This document shows positions 23,216-35,329 of a stretch of 64,000 nucleotides of DNA, piece after piece. Every line of letters begins with the position of its first letter. The stretch's first letter is position 1. The stretch comes from Pinus tabuliformis (Eukaryota; Streptophyta; Pinopsida; Pinales; Pinaceae). Under the pieces are notes generated by a model. It was not told the DNA's origin and ran no database searches. It saw only the letters and a program-made list of their open reading frames with translations. The stretch spans positions 694,224,420 through 694,288,419 of the forward strand of contig CM062813.1 in NCBI GenBank assembly GCA_031772625.1, in the 5' to 3' direction. The position numbers were made by a program, and so were the translations under genes.

Positions 23216-23232
23216 ATATCCCCCTTTGGACT
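23216..23232 (-). other. Element D polypurine tract
   Basis: The plus strand reads atatccccctttgga. The minus strand therefore gives a purine run ending in GGGGGATAT directly against the 3' LTR, the expected plus-strand primer. Confidence 0.75.
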
Positions 23233-25634
23233 TGATGGCAACCATATTAGTGTTGATTACTTCAAGCTATAGAACCTCTTAGATATATGAAGAAAAACCA
23301 AGATACTCTCCCCCTTTTACATCAAGGGCAAATGGAGAACCAAGATATTCTCCCCCTTAGTACATGTTGAGATGCACTATACCGTCCATGCTCCCCTTGA
23401 TCATATGTAGAGACTACAGAAATATTTTCCAAAAGAATAACATGACTCTATAATTGAACTATGTGAGTATGACCTTCCTATCACCAATGACTCATACATA
23501 CATCAATCTCCCAACCAAGTGGGGATATACCAAATTTGACTCATCCACCCAACCAAGTGGGTTTACATATTTGACATGATCTTAAAAGTCCATACATGAT
23601 TGAATATGACAATTATTACATCATAGGTCTTTATATGACCTTTACATCAAATTTTATACGTGACATTTATAAAAAATACCAAAGATCTAAACAAGACCAT
23701 GATAGTTATCAGCAACTATCATACACCATATATGATCTGCACCATAATCATCTATCAGCAACATCCAGACCAGCAACATGTATATGTCCATCATCAATTT
23801 GCAAGATATGACAATGTAAATATCATCAACCTGTGACAAAGTATGCCGCATATAGATATCAACTCATTCTCTTGATCTTATCAAGGTCACCTTGCTCCAT
23901 AGCCTTCCATGAATCAACTAAGCATATGTCATATCTCCAAGAAGTAATACAAGAACCATTCACATCATATCATATGTATGTGTGAAACCACCATAGTCAT
24001 CATCTATGACCATAATATCATCATTTTCGTAGCAAAAATGGTATGATCTTTCCATAACCACCCTCAATATATCAACCATGTATCTTCACTAAGGATTTTT
24101 CCAACATCCACATCTGATAAGCATCAACCATGATAATCAACATATGTGAGAATCAAACTTATCATCATAAAGTAAGAAGTCATCATCATTATGTGACTAA
24201 GTAAGCCATGTCTCCAAATATCCATGTCTTCAAATAGATATGTCTTCATGAAACCTGCAATAACACCATTTTCTTGGCCAACCAACATTATTTACCAAAG
24301 AGTAATTTAAGTAATCACCCATGTATCAGCATAATATGTGTCCATCATAGAGATAGCAATATGTATCTAGAAAACCATGAGCTCATAGTGTTTTGTCAAG
24401 CTTTCTTGATACCATCAACAACATCAATCCTCAACCATGTGAGGGCCAAGAACTATAGGAATCCGCATCCATAACTACACCATATGAATTTTATGCATAT
24501 TTGAAGGCATGATGATAGCAACATAAAAGAAATGAGTGATACTTATCATCATCAAATAATGAATTTGTGTACTCAAGCTTTGTTCTTCTCCTTGTCCTTA
24601 TGAAGATCACCATGTAAGAAACATACCATATGTACTATATGCATCATCAAAAGAGTCATCCACAATCATCCATAAATCTGATATGAATAACAACTATGTG
24701 GCTCAAGCAATATAAGTATCATCTGAGACTTTATCATAGGTAACCCATGACTACAGCATAGCATGATGTATCATTTAAACACTTCAACAACATAAGTATC
24801 CTCACCATTGATAAGAATCATTATGTACCAAATACTTCTAAACATAATTCCAACAATGCATTATTAGAAGCATAGCATATTCTCCCCCTGAACTTGTGCC
24901 AACTATTCACTGTCAGATCTGATCATTGCATATATCAGTAAGAATCATCAAGGCATCATCATCAACTAGTTATACATCAAGTCATCAACAACTTATGAGG
25001 GTCAAAATCACTTCTAAGTAACATCCATAGACTGTAGTCATCAATCATCTAGACAGAAAAGATAATTGATAATTGTCTGAACCATATCAGACCCTTTTTC
25101 TAAGTTTGTCCCACTGCTTCTTCATCAAACAAACATATACGCTACTATGCAGTTTCAAACTAGCGTATATATGCTACTTGTCTTCAGCATATCTGCATAT
25201 GAGAATTAGAACACTGAAATTTCATACTTTTAGTTCCTGAGTGTGTTCTGACTGTACCTGGTCCTAGAACTTTTTTAAGCATTAGTTCCAAGAATATCAT
25301 TATCATGATGGTTCTTTATCAGTGACTCCATTTTTCTCTTGTCTTCAGACATGTGATATTTTTCTTCGAATGAGCAAAGGACAAGATCACACCTTATCCA
25401 ATCTTCCTTTTCTTGATTCTTGGTGGATTCATCTTTTTCCGATTCTTTGATATAAATCTGCTTATCTTATTTCTTACCATATTGTCTTCGACGATCCATA
25501 GACTTGTCCCTGTATTCTTTTGTTATATTCGCAAGCTTGTTACAAGAATAGCATCTTATATGTTTCATATTCCTTCTAAAGCAATAAATGGCTTTGTGAC
25601 CAATCATATTACAATAAAAACAATATCCCTTAAA
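23233..25634 (-). other. Element D long non-coding internal region
   Basis: About 2.4 kb between the gag end and the polypurine tract without a credible frame on either strand. It is rich in atcatca and accatg words and in short degenerate repeats. An autonomous element would carry pol here; none is recognisable. Confidence 0.6.
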
Positions 25635-26600
25635 TTACCTGTAAGATGATGATCTTTCTGTGTGACAGTTATTAGCTTGAACCATTCTACTTCTACATCT
25701 GGCTGCAACATGTCCAAAATTATGACATATAAAACATTCAACATTATTCATCAAAGGAAAGAATCGATTAACACTTCCATAGTTAGGATTAAATGATTTT
25801 ATTTGAAGACTTTCTTTCCTTGGTTGTTGATGGGGTTGACCTTTTATCTCCTTGTTGAGCATTTCAGATTTTGCATTAGAATTCCTTGCTTCAGTTTGTG
25901 AGCTAGATTCACCTTTAACAATTTCATGAAAACCAAGACCAAATTTGATGGTAGGAGACCTTTGACTACTAACAATATCATCCAATATCTTAGTACTATC
26001 TTGAAATCGTAAAAGTTTATCCTTTTCTTCTAATTTAACTTTTAGGATATTTACCTCAACTTGATGTTTCTCTTCCTTTTCAAGATACTGCTTCTTCATG
26101 ATTTCTTCAACTTTTCTTCCTTCTTCCACGTATTGCCTTAATTCGAGAACTTCATTTTCTTGTTCTTCAAATGCTTGAAGTATCTCTTCATTCTTCTTAT
26201 TTGAATTTTTAAGATCTTATTTTAGAGAGACAACCACAGCTTCAAGACCTTCACAGTAACTAGTTTTTTATATGAGTTCCTTGGTTGTTGTATCCTTTTC
26301 ATTCACTTCATTTCTTAATGATCTCACTTCATCCTACAACCTTTGACATTGATATTCCTTTTCCTCGTACTGCTTCCTTACTTTGTTTCCTTCCTCCAAT
26401 TTATCTTTTAACCTAGTAACTTATTTTTTGAGGGTACACTCCCTCTTGTCAAATAGATCTTGTTGATCTCTAATTTTGTTTGTGATCCTTTTAACTTCTG
26501 CCTCTATATTTCATTGACTTTCACCCATAATAGAAAATTGAGTTGTTTCACTATCACTTTCATTATCTTCAATATTGCATCAATAGAGAAATGTATCACC
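25635..26600 (-). pseudogene. Element D gag-like protein, coiled coil and zinc knuckle
   Basis: The minus-strand translation is a long charged helix region (for example VEEGRKVEEIMKKQYLEKEE and NILKVKLEEKDKLL) with heptad character. ILDDIVSSQRSPTIKFGLGF follows, a motif known from plant copia-related gag proteins. Near the end comes a CCHC knuckle, CFICHNFGHVAARC (about 25680-25740). The coiled coil would drive assembly and the knuckle would bind RNA. The N-terminal piece lies at 31700-31821, on the other side of element F. Fossil. Confidence 0.7.
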
Positions 26601-26604
26601 AGAA

Positions 26605-27068
26605 TGTAGGTTTTAACCCCATATAGAAATTACCTGCATACGAATTCTAAAACACAGAAAATAAACAATGTGAGAGGATAACACATATACACAGATATTT
26701 TCCCATGGATCCCAAAACCGTGACTACCAGCTTGATTTTTCATTATGTTCCTTTCAATGTTGCAATACATATTTATACATGCCGAAGCATCCAATACTAT
26801 GGACCGAAAACAAACGCGTCCAAAACCATGTGCCAAAAAAAAAGCACAAAACTATAGGTAGTCTGCCCAACCTAATATAGGGTCCAAAACCAAAATTTTC
26901 CGGGGTGCTGCCCCAGACCCCATAGAGTGGGGTTACTTGCACCCCTCAAACCCCCTGTAACTCCCCCCGCTACGCAATCAGCACAACGAAGGGGGGGCTT
27001 CGCCCCCCTTCTAACCCCCAAGTTAACTACATGGGCTAGTTGTGGAAAGAATATAACACAACCCAACA
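26605..27068 (-). repeat. Element F 3' LTR, 464 bp
   Basis: Starts tgtagg and ends cccaaca. It contains a GC-rich hairpin (about 26988-27011). The polypurine complement (ttctcccacttcttg) follows at 27069. Homologous to 9165-9666 in reverse complement. Confidence 0.92.
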
Positions 27069-27117
27069 TTCTCCCACTTCTTGTTTTCTTTCCATAGGGG
27101 GCCACAAGAGAGCTTAG

Positions 27118-27903
27118 TCATTTATCCAACCCTGCAATGCCCATTGTTTCTCTACACCAAGAGAACTTCTCAGAGCTCACATATTTTTTCAATGCATCTG
27201 CAGTATTCTTCAAAGTGTCCACCTTTACTAGCAACACCTTTTTGTCTTCTATCATATCCCTCACAAAGTGATATTGAACATCAATGTGCTTTGTCTTTGA
27301 ATGATATGCAGGGTTCTTTGCCAATAAAATTGCACTTTGGTTGTCACAGTCTATCCTTATAGCTCCCTGTACTAACCCCATACTTGAACACAATCTCTAC
27401 AATCAAACTGCTTCCTTGCTTGCATGAGTGGCTTCCATGTATTCTTCCTCTATAGTTGATAGTGCCACTACAGATTGTTTCTTACTCATCCAACTGACTG
27501 CACCTCCAAATAGGTTAAACACATACCCACTTGTAGATCTTCTCTAATCTAGATTTCCAGCCCAGTCTGCATCAACAAAGCCATGAATATCCAACACTTT
27601 GTCCAATCCTAGTCTTTCTTGGTAGCACAAACCATAATCACTAGTGCCACGTAAATCCCTGAAAACTCGCTTCACTATTGTCCAGTGCTCCTTCCCTAGT
27701 TTTGGCATAAACCTACTCAATGCTCCCACTGCATGTGCAATTTCTGGTCTATTACAGACCATCACATACATCAGGCTACCTACTGCACTTGCATATGGAA
27801 CATGGGACATGTCCTCTTCATCTTCTTGTGTCTTGGCACACTGTTGAGCAGATAACTTTACACCTACAGGAATAGGAACCTTCACTATTTTACTATCCTG
27901 CAT
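27118..27903 (-). pseudogene. Element F RNase H region
   Basis: Minus strand: VPYASAVGSLMYVMVCNRPE, then GALSRFMPKLGKEHW, then IHGFVDADWAGNLD with the first RNase H aspartate. At the end comes the segment IRIDCDNQSAILLAKNPAYH, then KTKHIDVQYHFVRDMI. This is the standard copia RNase H tail. Fossil. Confidence 0.9.
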
Positions 27904-27948
27904 ATTAAACCTCTACAATATTGTCTCGACATAATTCCTCTAGTTTAA

Positions 27949-28713
27949 CTAGAGCTTCCTCTTTGTCCGATCTCTTTTAATTTCCATGCCCAAAATATAG
28001 TTTGTAGCATCAAGATATTTCATGTCGAGTTTGGAGGACAAATGGGTCTTGAAATCCTGGATAATTTCTTTGTCATTTCCAACCAGCAACATATCATCCA
28101 CATACAAGACCAGATAAATAACACAGTCACCAATTAATTTAAAATACACACAGTGATCTGCTTTGCTTCTGGTGAAGCCAAGTCCCCATATAAATGTGTC
28201 AAGTTTTTGATACCACATCCTTGGTGACTGTTTTAACCCATATAGAGACTTCTTTAACTTGCATACCAGCTCTTTCTTACCCTTCACCGCAAAGCCTTCT
28301 GGTTGCTTGATGAAGATCTCCTCTTCCAAATCCCCGTGAAGAAATGTTGTCTTCACATCCATATGTTCTACCTCAAAATCAAAAGCAACAACAACAGATA
28401 AAAGTAATCTAGTAGAAGTTACCTTGGAAACAAGAGAAAAAATATCACCAAAATCAATTCTCGGCATCTGGGAATAACCTTTTGCTACCAAACGAGCTTT
28501 GTATTTCTCCACCTTTCCTTCTGCATTTATCTTCTTCTTGAACACCCATTTGCTGCCAATGGCTTTCCTTCCAGCCGGCAACTCCACTAGATCCCAAGCC
28601 TCATTTTTGTCCAAAGATGCCATTTCATCAACCATGGCCTCTTTCCAAAGTTTTCCATTCTCTGAATCTACTGCTTCCTTCATAGTTTTTGGATCATCAT
28701 CAGTGATAGACAA
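27949..28713 (-). pseudogene. Element F reverse transcriptase (copia RVT_2)
   Basis: A frame of about 254 residues. It shows MVDEMASLDKNEAWDLVELP, GSKWVFKKK, KYKARLVAKGYSQM, HMDVKTTFLHGDLEEEIF, KKSLYGLKQSPRMWYQKLD and the catalytic YVDD box (VLYVDDMLLVGND). It covers fingers and palm in full length for the family. Fossil. Confidence 0.94.
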
Positions 28714-29317
28714 AGCAAAATTTGAACAGAAATCAGATGGACTATACCTTTCTCGTTTCCTTCTTTCTCAAACTGATCTTCTCACCCCCGTAGTTTGTGG
28801 CTCTTCATCTTCTAATTCCTCCTCTGTTGTAGAGAAAATCTTCCTCCTTTAACTCAAACTCTATCTTCTCAGGTTCCTTTGGTTGGAATTCATGTTTAAT
28901 AATATCTTTTACCTCTCTGAACACCACACCTAATTTGTACACAACCTTCCTTGATACTCAGTTCCAAAGCTTATAACCCTTTAAACCATCCTTATACCCA
29001 ATAAAGATGCACTTTTCAGATTTACTATCCAACTTAGTTCATTTCTCCTTTGGAACATGTACATATGCATCACATCCAAATACCCTCAGATGTGAAAGAG
29101 AGGGTTTCTTACCAGTCCATACCTCTTGTGGAGTCTTATCCTCCAATGCTAATGAAGGTGATCTATTCACCAGGTAACATGTTGTCTACATTGCCTCTAC
29201 CCAGAATTCCTATCCTAACCCAGCACCACTAAGCATGCTTCTTGCCCTTTCCATCAATATCCTGTTCATTCTTTCTGCAACTCCATTTTGCTGAGGTGTA
29301 TATGGATTAGTATTCTG
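28714..29317 (-). pseudogene. Element F integrase C-terminus and linker
   Basis: Minus-strand homology to element B continues through the basic RERRQPERY-like segment, the acidic linker and the PSLSHLRVFGCDAYVHVP integrase tail. It is part of the polyprotein. Confidence 0.75.
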
Positions 29318-30215
29318 TCATTCTATACCACACTTCTTACAGAGTTCTTCAAATTCCTTACTGCAAAACTCTCCACCGTTATCTGTCCTCGGCACCTTTA
29401 TCTTCTTCTCTGTTTGGTTTTCCACCAGAGCCTTAAATTCTTTAAACCTGTCAAAGACTTCAAATTTCTTCTTAAGGAAATATATCCATGTATTCCTTGA
29501 GAAGTCATCTATGAATGGTACATAGTACACAGACTTACCCAGAGATGGAACCTTCACAGGTCCAAACACATCACTATGCACAAGCTCTAATAATTGTTTC
29601 GCCCTCTTACCACCAGAAGGGGAACTCACCTGATTTTGCTTCCCATATATACAATTTTCACAGAAATCAAAATCCAGAGAGCTATTACTCATACCTTCTA
29701 CCATACCTTTACCATGAAGTATTCGAAGGCCCTTCTCTCCAATATGTCCAAGCCTTTGATGCCACAGCATGGTCTTCTCTCCAGAGACCACTAGATTTTC
29801 TACTCCACTTTCAGGAACCACAGAACGGTTGCACCCATCAACAACAGTGCTACCTTGCAGCTTGTATAGAGTTCCAATCCGAACTCCCCACATCAATACC
29901 AGTGCTCCCCGAACCATCTTGTAGGTATCCTTCTCAAACAATGTTTTTACATCTGCATCATCCAACTTTCTTAAAGAAATCATATTTCTAGCCAATGCAG
30001 GAATATGTAGAACACCCGGAAGTGTTCTAACCCTTCCACCTTGCAACTTCAACTTTACTTTTCCGTGACCAATGATTCTAGCCTTCCTATCATCCCCTAA
30101 GAAGACATCACCACCATCATATTTCTCATACTCGTAGAACAACTCTCTATGGGGAGTGAAGTGAAGGATGCACCTGAGTCAATCAACCATGCATCATGAT
30201 CTACATGTGTACTTG
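29318..30215 (-). pseudogene. Element F protease, pre-integrase and integrase core
   Basis: The minus-strand frame includes the late protease (VFLGDDRKARIIGHGK, LPGVLHIPALARNMISL) and the pre-integrase head (MLWHQRLGHIGEKGLRILH). The rve core follows: LVHSDVFGPVKVPSLG, YYVPFIDDFSRNTWIYF and PRTDNGGEF. The protease active-site text is readable just upstream, near 30150-30190. Fossil. Confidence 0.9.
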
Positions 30216-31049
30216 AAGAAGCCAAGTACACATCCCCACCTTCATCTGAGCTATTTTTCGCTCTACAGAAGGAGCATCATCAGATCCCTTTCCTTTGTCA
30301 GGAGCTTTAGATTTACAGTCCCTTTTGTAGTGCCCTTCCTTTTCGCATTTCCATCACACCACCTTTACAGGTTTTCCTGGAGATTTAGATCTCCCTCTAG
30401 AGTTAGATCTCCCACTCGATGACTTATTTTTGTTTCTATTCTGTTACCGTCCTTGTACAAACAAGGCATCACCATTCTGGCTCTCCATATTTTTTCATCT
30501 CATTTCCTCCATTAGCAAGGATGAGACTATTTCAACAAATTGCACAGCAGTTGCATTGCTACCTATTGCAATAACCAGACTATCCCACGAATCTGGTAGA
30601 GAACACAACAAACTGATGCACTTATCTTCATATGAAAATTTAATATCAAAAGATAATAACTAACTTACCACAGTATTAAATGCGTTCAGATGCTCTGTCA
30701 CTGAGTCTCCATCCTTCATCCTCAGGTTATACAGCTTTTTCCATAGGAAAAATTTATTCACCAAAGACTTAGATTGGTACAAAGTCCCTAACTTGTCCCA
30801 CAAAGCCTTCACCATAGCTTCTCCTGATACATTTAGCGATACTAAATCTGAGACACACAATTGTATTGTGCTCTTTACCTTCCGATCCAACTTCTTCCAT
30901 TCTTCATCTAACGCTCCCGTTGGTTTAGTACCTGGATCTACCGTGATCCACTGATCTTTATCCACCAACAAGTCGTCCATATTTAGTTTCCATAACTCAA
31001 AACTTTGTCCATTAAATTTCTCGATCTCTATCTTTCCACTGCTCGCCAT
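30216..31049 (-). pseudogene. Element F gag
   Basis: Begins at 31049 with MASSGKIEIEKFNGQSFELW, a clear gag start for this family. It continues with LNMDDLLVDKDQWITVDPG, EEWKKLDRKVKSTIQLC and NLRMKDGDSVTEHLNAFNTV, and reaches the zinc-knuckle region near 30300-30360. The start codon lies about 110 bases inside the primer site. Fossil. Confidence 0.9.
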
Positions 31050-31157
31050 CTTCTCTCACCACCAGAATCGATCCTGCAGGTCTCCCATTGAATAGGGTCT
31101 ACCACAGGCCTGAGCAAAACCCCTCAGCAACAAAGGCATCCCCTTGAAGCCAAAACA

Positions 31158-31169
31158 GCTCTAATACCA
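31158..31169 (-). other. Element F primer-binding site
   Basis: Reads TGGTATTAGAGC on the minus strand, two bases inside the 5' LTR; tRNA-Met type with one difference. Confidence 0.85.
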
Positions 31170-31171
31170 AA

Positions 31172-31647
31172 TGTAGGTTTTAACCCCATACAAAAATTAC
31201 CTGCATACAAATTCTAAAACATAGAAAATAAACAATGCGAGAGCATAACACATAAAACACATATACACAGATATTTTCCCCTGGAACCCAAAACCGATAC
31301 TACCAGCTTTATTTTTCATTATGTTCCTTTCAATGTTGCAATACATATTTATACATGTCGAAGCATCCAATACCATGGACTGAAAACCATCGCATCCAAA
31401 ACCATGGACCGAAAACCATCGCGTCCAAAACCATGTGCGAAAAACATGCATAAAACTATAGGTAGGTCCATCCAACCTAATATAGGGTCCAAAACCAAGT
31501 GCCCTGGACCCCATAGAGTGGGGTTACCTGCACCCCTCAAACCCCCTATGACTCCCCCCGCTATGTAATTGGCGCAACGAACCGGGGGCTTCGCCCACCG
31601 GTTAACTACGTGGGCTAGTCGTGGAAAGCATATAACACAACCCAACA
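31172..31647 (-). repeat. Element F 5' LTR, 476 bp
   Basis: Starts tgtagg and ends cccaaca. It has a tandem pair of ccatggac, gaaaaccatcgc, tccaaaa units (about 31371-31430) and a hairpin (aaccgggggc against cccaccggtt, 31580-31603). Confidence 0.92.
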
Positions 31648-31699
31648 CAAAAGACCAAAAATTGTACCTGATAATTCTTTTGCTTGATCATCTTCAATC

Positions 31700-31821
31700 T
31701 AAGGTGATTCTAAATCTGAATACTTACTTCCACCTAATAGCCAATTGTCTCTCCTGTTGTTATTGTTCCCTTGAGATTTCTTCTTCTTCTGAGGCACTTT
31801 CTTCTTTACCTTCTTTCCCAT
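31700..31821 (-). pseudogene. Element D gag N-terminal piece
   Basis: A minus-strand start codon at 31819-31821 opens a strongly basic segment (MGKKVKKKVPQKKKKSQG), then an N-rich run and WLLGGSKYSDLE. It sits about 50 bases inside the primer site of D, so it is the natural start of D's gag. Element F separates it from the coiled-coil part. Confidence 0.6.
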
Positions 31822-31869
31822 TGTTTCTACAAATCTCCTTCAAGCGATCAAGCTTCTACCAAAGGACCT

Positions 31870-31881
31870 GATCTAATACCA
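31870..31881 (-). other. Element D primer-binding site
   Basis: Reads TGGTATTAGATC on the minus strand, two bases from the right LTR; a variant of the tRNA-Met complement. Confidence 0.8.
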
Positions 31882-31883
31882 AT

Positions 31884-32422
31884 TGTTGGGAAAAATAATA
31901 AGAGGGGGGGGGGGGGGGGTGAATCATTATTTACAAGTCAATAACTTTTTACATTTCATATTCAGATTTCTCTACATGACTTTATTGAATCGAACCTGCG
32001 TGTGCACGCGACTGTTCTTAAGCCAATTAGTGTATATCAAGTGAACTTAAAATTCTTTTAATCCATCATATGTTTATCTTCTGCTAGTGCATTAGTACTT
32101 TACTAACCATTAGATAAACTTTAACCATATGTTTCAATAAATAAACCATCACACATAAGAAACACACATGAACACCAATATTTAAGTTGGAAACCCAATG
32201 CGGGAGAAAAACTACAAGTTGTTGTTGTCTCTATCTTCTTTTTAATATAAAGAATAAGTTGTTTACAATCTTGTACTGGTGTAGACTCATGCTAGTACAC
32301 AGGCACCCACCTGCAGAAGGCTACAACCTTCTCTCGTTCTCTAGCTTCTACTGGAAGGGAGCTACAACCCCTTGGATCTTGTACTGGCTGATATGTTTAC
32401 CAGTACATAGGTACCAGCCTAC
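31884..32422 (-). repeat. Element D 5' LTR, first piece
   Basis: Aligns with 19946-20485 of the left LTR. It contains a G run of variable length near 31906 and the first 105-bp unit. Element G enters at the duplicated CCTAC (32418-32422). Confidence 0.88.
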
Positions 32423-33471
32423 TGTTAAGTTATGGTATGTTCTATGCTTATAACAGTTTACTTCATTTTCTTATTATATTCCACATATTAGCAATCACAT
32501 ATACATAAAGTAAAGTGCAGATAGAACATTAAACAATCGACAGAAAACAAGCCAAGACAAGAGACACAAGATGTGGCGGCTAGACAGGGACAAACCCCAC
32601 AATGTGTGTGGAAACCCTTTGATCAAATCTTCTTTTATCTTCAATAATTCAGCAGAGAGAAATAGTACAATGAATCTGATTCATATCAGCAGTAGCAAAC
32701 CCTATATCAGCAGCATCAGCATTAGCAGCTTCATTATCAAACTAGGGTAGACGATATCTCACAAACCGACCATCGGATTGACTTCATTCCACCACCAAAA
32801 GTTGCGGCTTTCAGAGGAGGTTCAGATGAACCTACAGCACAGTTCCAAAGAGGATATATTCTAGGCCACACAAGTCAATCTTTACTTCTGCAGTTGCAGC
32901 TTCATTTTCAGCAGTTTCCAGCTTCAAACTAGGGCAGTCGATATCTTGCAAACCGTTCGTCGGATTGACTTCATTCCACCACCAAAAGTTACGGATTTCA
33001 GAGGAGGTTCAGATGAACCTATAGCACAATTCCAAAGAGGAGATCTTCTAGGCCACGCAAGTCAATCTTTACTTCTGCAGTTGCAGCTTCAAATTCAGCA
33101 GCTTCCGGCTTCACATGTGAGAGAGAGACCCATTTCTGCACAGTAGAGAAGAGACTCATTTCTGCGCAGTAGAGAGAGAGATATGTGATGAGAAAAGTGA
33201 GTCCAAATGAGTAAAAGTCCTCTTCTATTTATACACAACGTTGATGGGTGAATAGATGCGACTGTTGGGCTTCTGAGCCTACATGAGTTGTAGGTCGGCT
33301 TGATAATAATTCCATAATCAAAATAAATTCATATCTTCATGAATACTTATCGGAATCGGATGATCTTTATATCAATCCTACACCTCTCGACGAGAGGAAT
33401 CCAATAAAAATAGTATCAGCCATGAATAAGATGACCCACATGAAGCTTTGCCCTGGTTTCCAATTTTAACA
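32423..33471 (-). repeat. Element G 3' LTR, 1049 bp
   Basis: Starts tgttaag and ends ttaaca. It contains two copies of a unit of about 180-190 bp (ggattgacttcattccacca, then ggaggttcagatgaacct). The minus-strand TATA box (tataaatag in reverse) is at about 33225-33233. A polypurine complement (ctccctctcaaccaggg) follows at 33472. Confidence 0.93.
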
Positions 33472-33915
33472 CTCCCTCTCAACCAGGGAGAACTTCATCT
33501 GCAATCTGTCTATTGGTCGTTACTATTCATCCATCAAATGCACTGCCATGTACAGCCTGACCCTTGCCCTGCTCTACTCTATTCTGCATGTTCTACTTTG
33601 TCTTGTTCTACCCTGCACTGACCTGTACTGTTTTGCTCTGTTCTGCTCTGCTCTTGCATTGTTCTGTTCTGCTCTGCTTTTTTCCGAATTATAAAGAAGA
33701 AGAAATGATTGAGGATGTATCATACTAACTCAAAGTCAGTCTCAGAGTATGTACCACTGGTCCCAAACCAATCTCAACCAACCCGAAGTTAGCGTCATAG
33801 TGAGTACAACTCCACTGGTCCTAGACCAGTATCATCCTCCACTAACTCAAAGTCAATCTAAGAGTGTGTACCACTGGTCCCAGACCAGTCTCAGCCGACC
33901 TGAAGTCAGCTTCAT
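33472..33915 (-). repeat. Element G repeat-rich 3' non-coding region, left part
   Basis: Shows CT-rich runs of the ctgttctgctctgctc type (about 33580-33690). About 60-bp units follow, each with an inverted repeat ACTGGTC-CCA-GACCAGT (33756-33772, 33814-33830, 33873-33889; the first is imperfect) and a phrase like ctcaaagtcagtctcagagt. The array continues at 47107 on the far side of H. Confidence 0.8.
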
Positions 33916-35329
33916 AGTAACTGTTAGCCTCCTATTGCAACAGGTGTTCATCTTTCATGATTGACATTTTCACATGCCAAATATGTCATACTTTGCATGC
34001 TGCAATGCTCCATATTTCCAGAAAGAGGCCAAAGAAGAGGTCATGAAAGTGTGCCAGTCTAAATGCCACTACTGTATCCCAATTTTGATGAGTTAACCAT
34101 TTTTGAAGAAGTTTCTGTTAAGGGAAGTCCAAACAGCCTAATCTTGGCTTCCCTAGGTTTCAATTTCTTGTTTTAGAATATAGAGAATCATTATCTGTCC
34201 AAACAGTTTAATCTTGGCAGATTTGTAGATAGGTAGAGAAACAAAGGAGCCCAACTGCTTAATCTGGGCCCTTGGAAGAAATAAGTGTAGATTTAGATAG
34301 GAGGACAGAAAAAGAAAAAGGATAATCAGGGTCTGCAAGTCCAAGTGCACCCATGCAAAAAAGAAGAAAAAATGCTAGGTAAGTAGGCTGGGTAGGTAGT
34401 TTTGTGGTTGCAGAATCAAGCTGTGTGATCCATTTCATCTTTTCAAAGTGTTATATCTATTCAGATCACAAGGTAAGGCAATTCCCCTTTGGAGGAGCTC
34501 AAGCGAGGCATGTCTAACTCCCCCTTCTTCTCATTCCCCAAATCACTCACTAACATCCCCTTGAGGACCTTGGGATCTGCCCAACCAGTCCTGTTATAAC
34601 TTTATTTTTGTAACAGCACCAAGTCAAGCTTTGACTTTCTTCTGTGAAAAGAAGCCACATTTCTTGTGTAAAATCATGTCTCCACAGTCCATTCACTTTC
34701 AATGTCCAAATTTTTAGCTCACAAACTTAGCCTCCCCCCTACACTTCACCTCATTTTCATATTAACTCCTAACTCTATTATCTAGCTCCCTGTATCATTT
34801 CCTTATCCCCTATTATACAAAAAAGCTATAAAACTCCTCAAAAATATTAAATAACCCCTCCCTTTGGCACTATAGCCATATTTCCTAAGTCCGGGGAATG
34901 TTGAGTTCATCTGGGGCTTGGCATTAGCCCTTCTGCGTCCAACCTGGGATTAATTTAACCCCTGTTAAATTAATAGCCAACCCCTGTTTAGCGTTTATTT
35001 AAACGCTGCCTGCGCATACCCATAAACCCACATTTCTAATGTTTAACCCCCCCCCCGCTGTATAAAAAAAACAAATAAAAACAAAGTGGGCCCCGTCCCT
35101 AACCCTCCGCTGCGTTATCAATGCCGTCGACCGTCAAATCTGGCGCACCTGAGATCTACAGTGGGCGGGCCTTTTTGTGCCCCGACGTGCCGACGGTTAA
35201 CGCCCGGAAGATGGGCGGCTTTCCCGTCGTACTCCCGCCATGTGTCACCCTCTCGGCTGTGGCGGAGCCCCCTCCTCCGAAACTGCCTACGCACAAAAGC
35301 AGTGAGCCTGAAATGCCTTCCACCCTCCT

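Larger units (their letters stand above)
26605..31647 (-). mobile_element. Element F: Ty1/copia LTR retrotransposon, same family as B
   Basis: A minus-strand copia element with two LTRs (464 and 476 bp), a primer site, gag, protease, integrase, reverse transcriptase and RNase H. It sits in the internal region of D. The flanks CAGAA (26600-26604) and CAAAA (31648-31652) match at four of five bases and are a plausible target duplication. Its LTRs differ at roughly 1 in 12 sites by eye. It is broken, with about ten breaks. Confidence 0.93.

Noticed and set aside
23233-25634. Possible pol of element D hidden in the AT-rich internal region
   Set aside because: I looked for YVDD, DSGA and integrase core text on both strands and found none.
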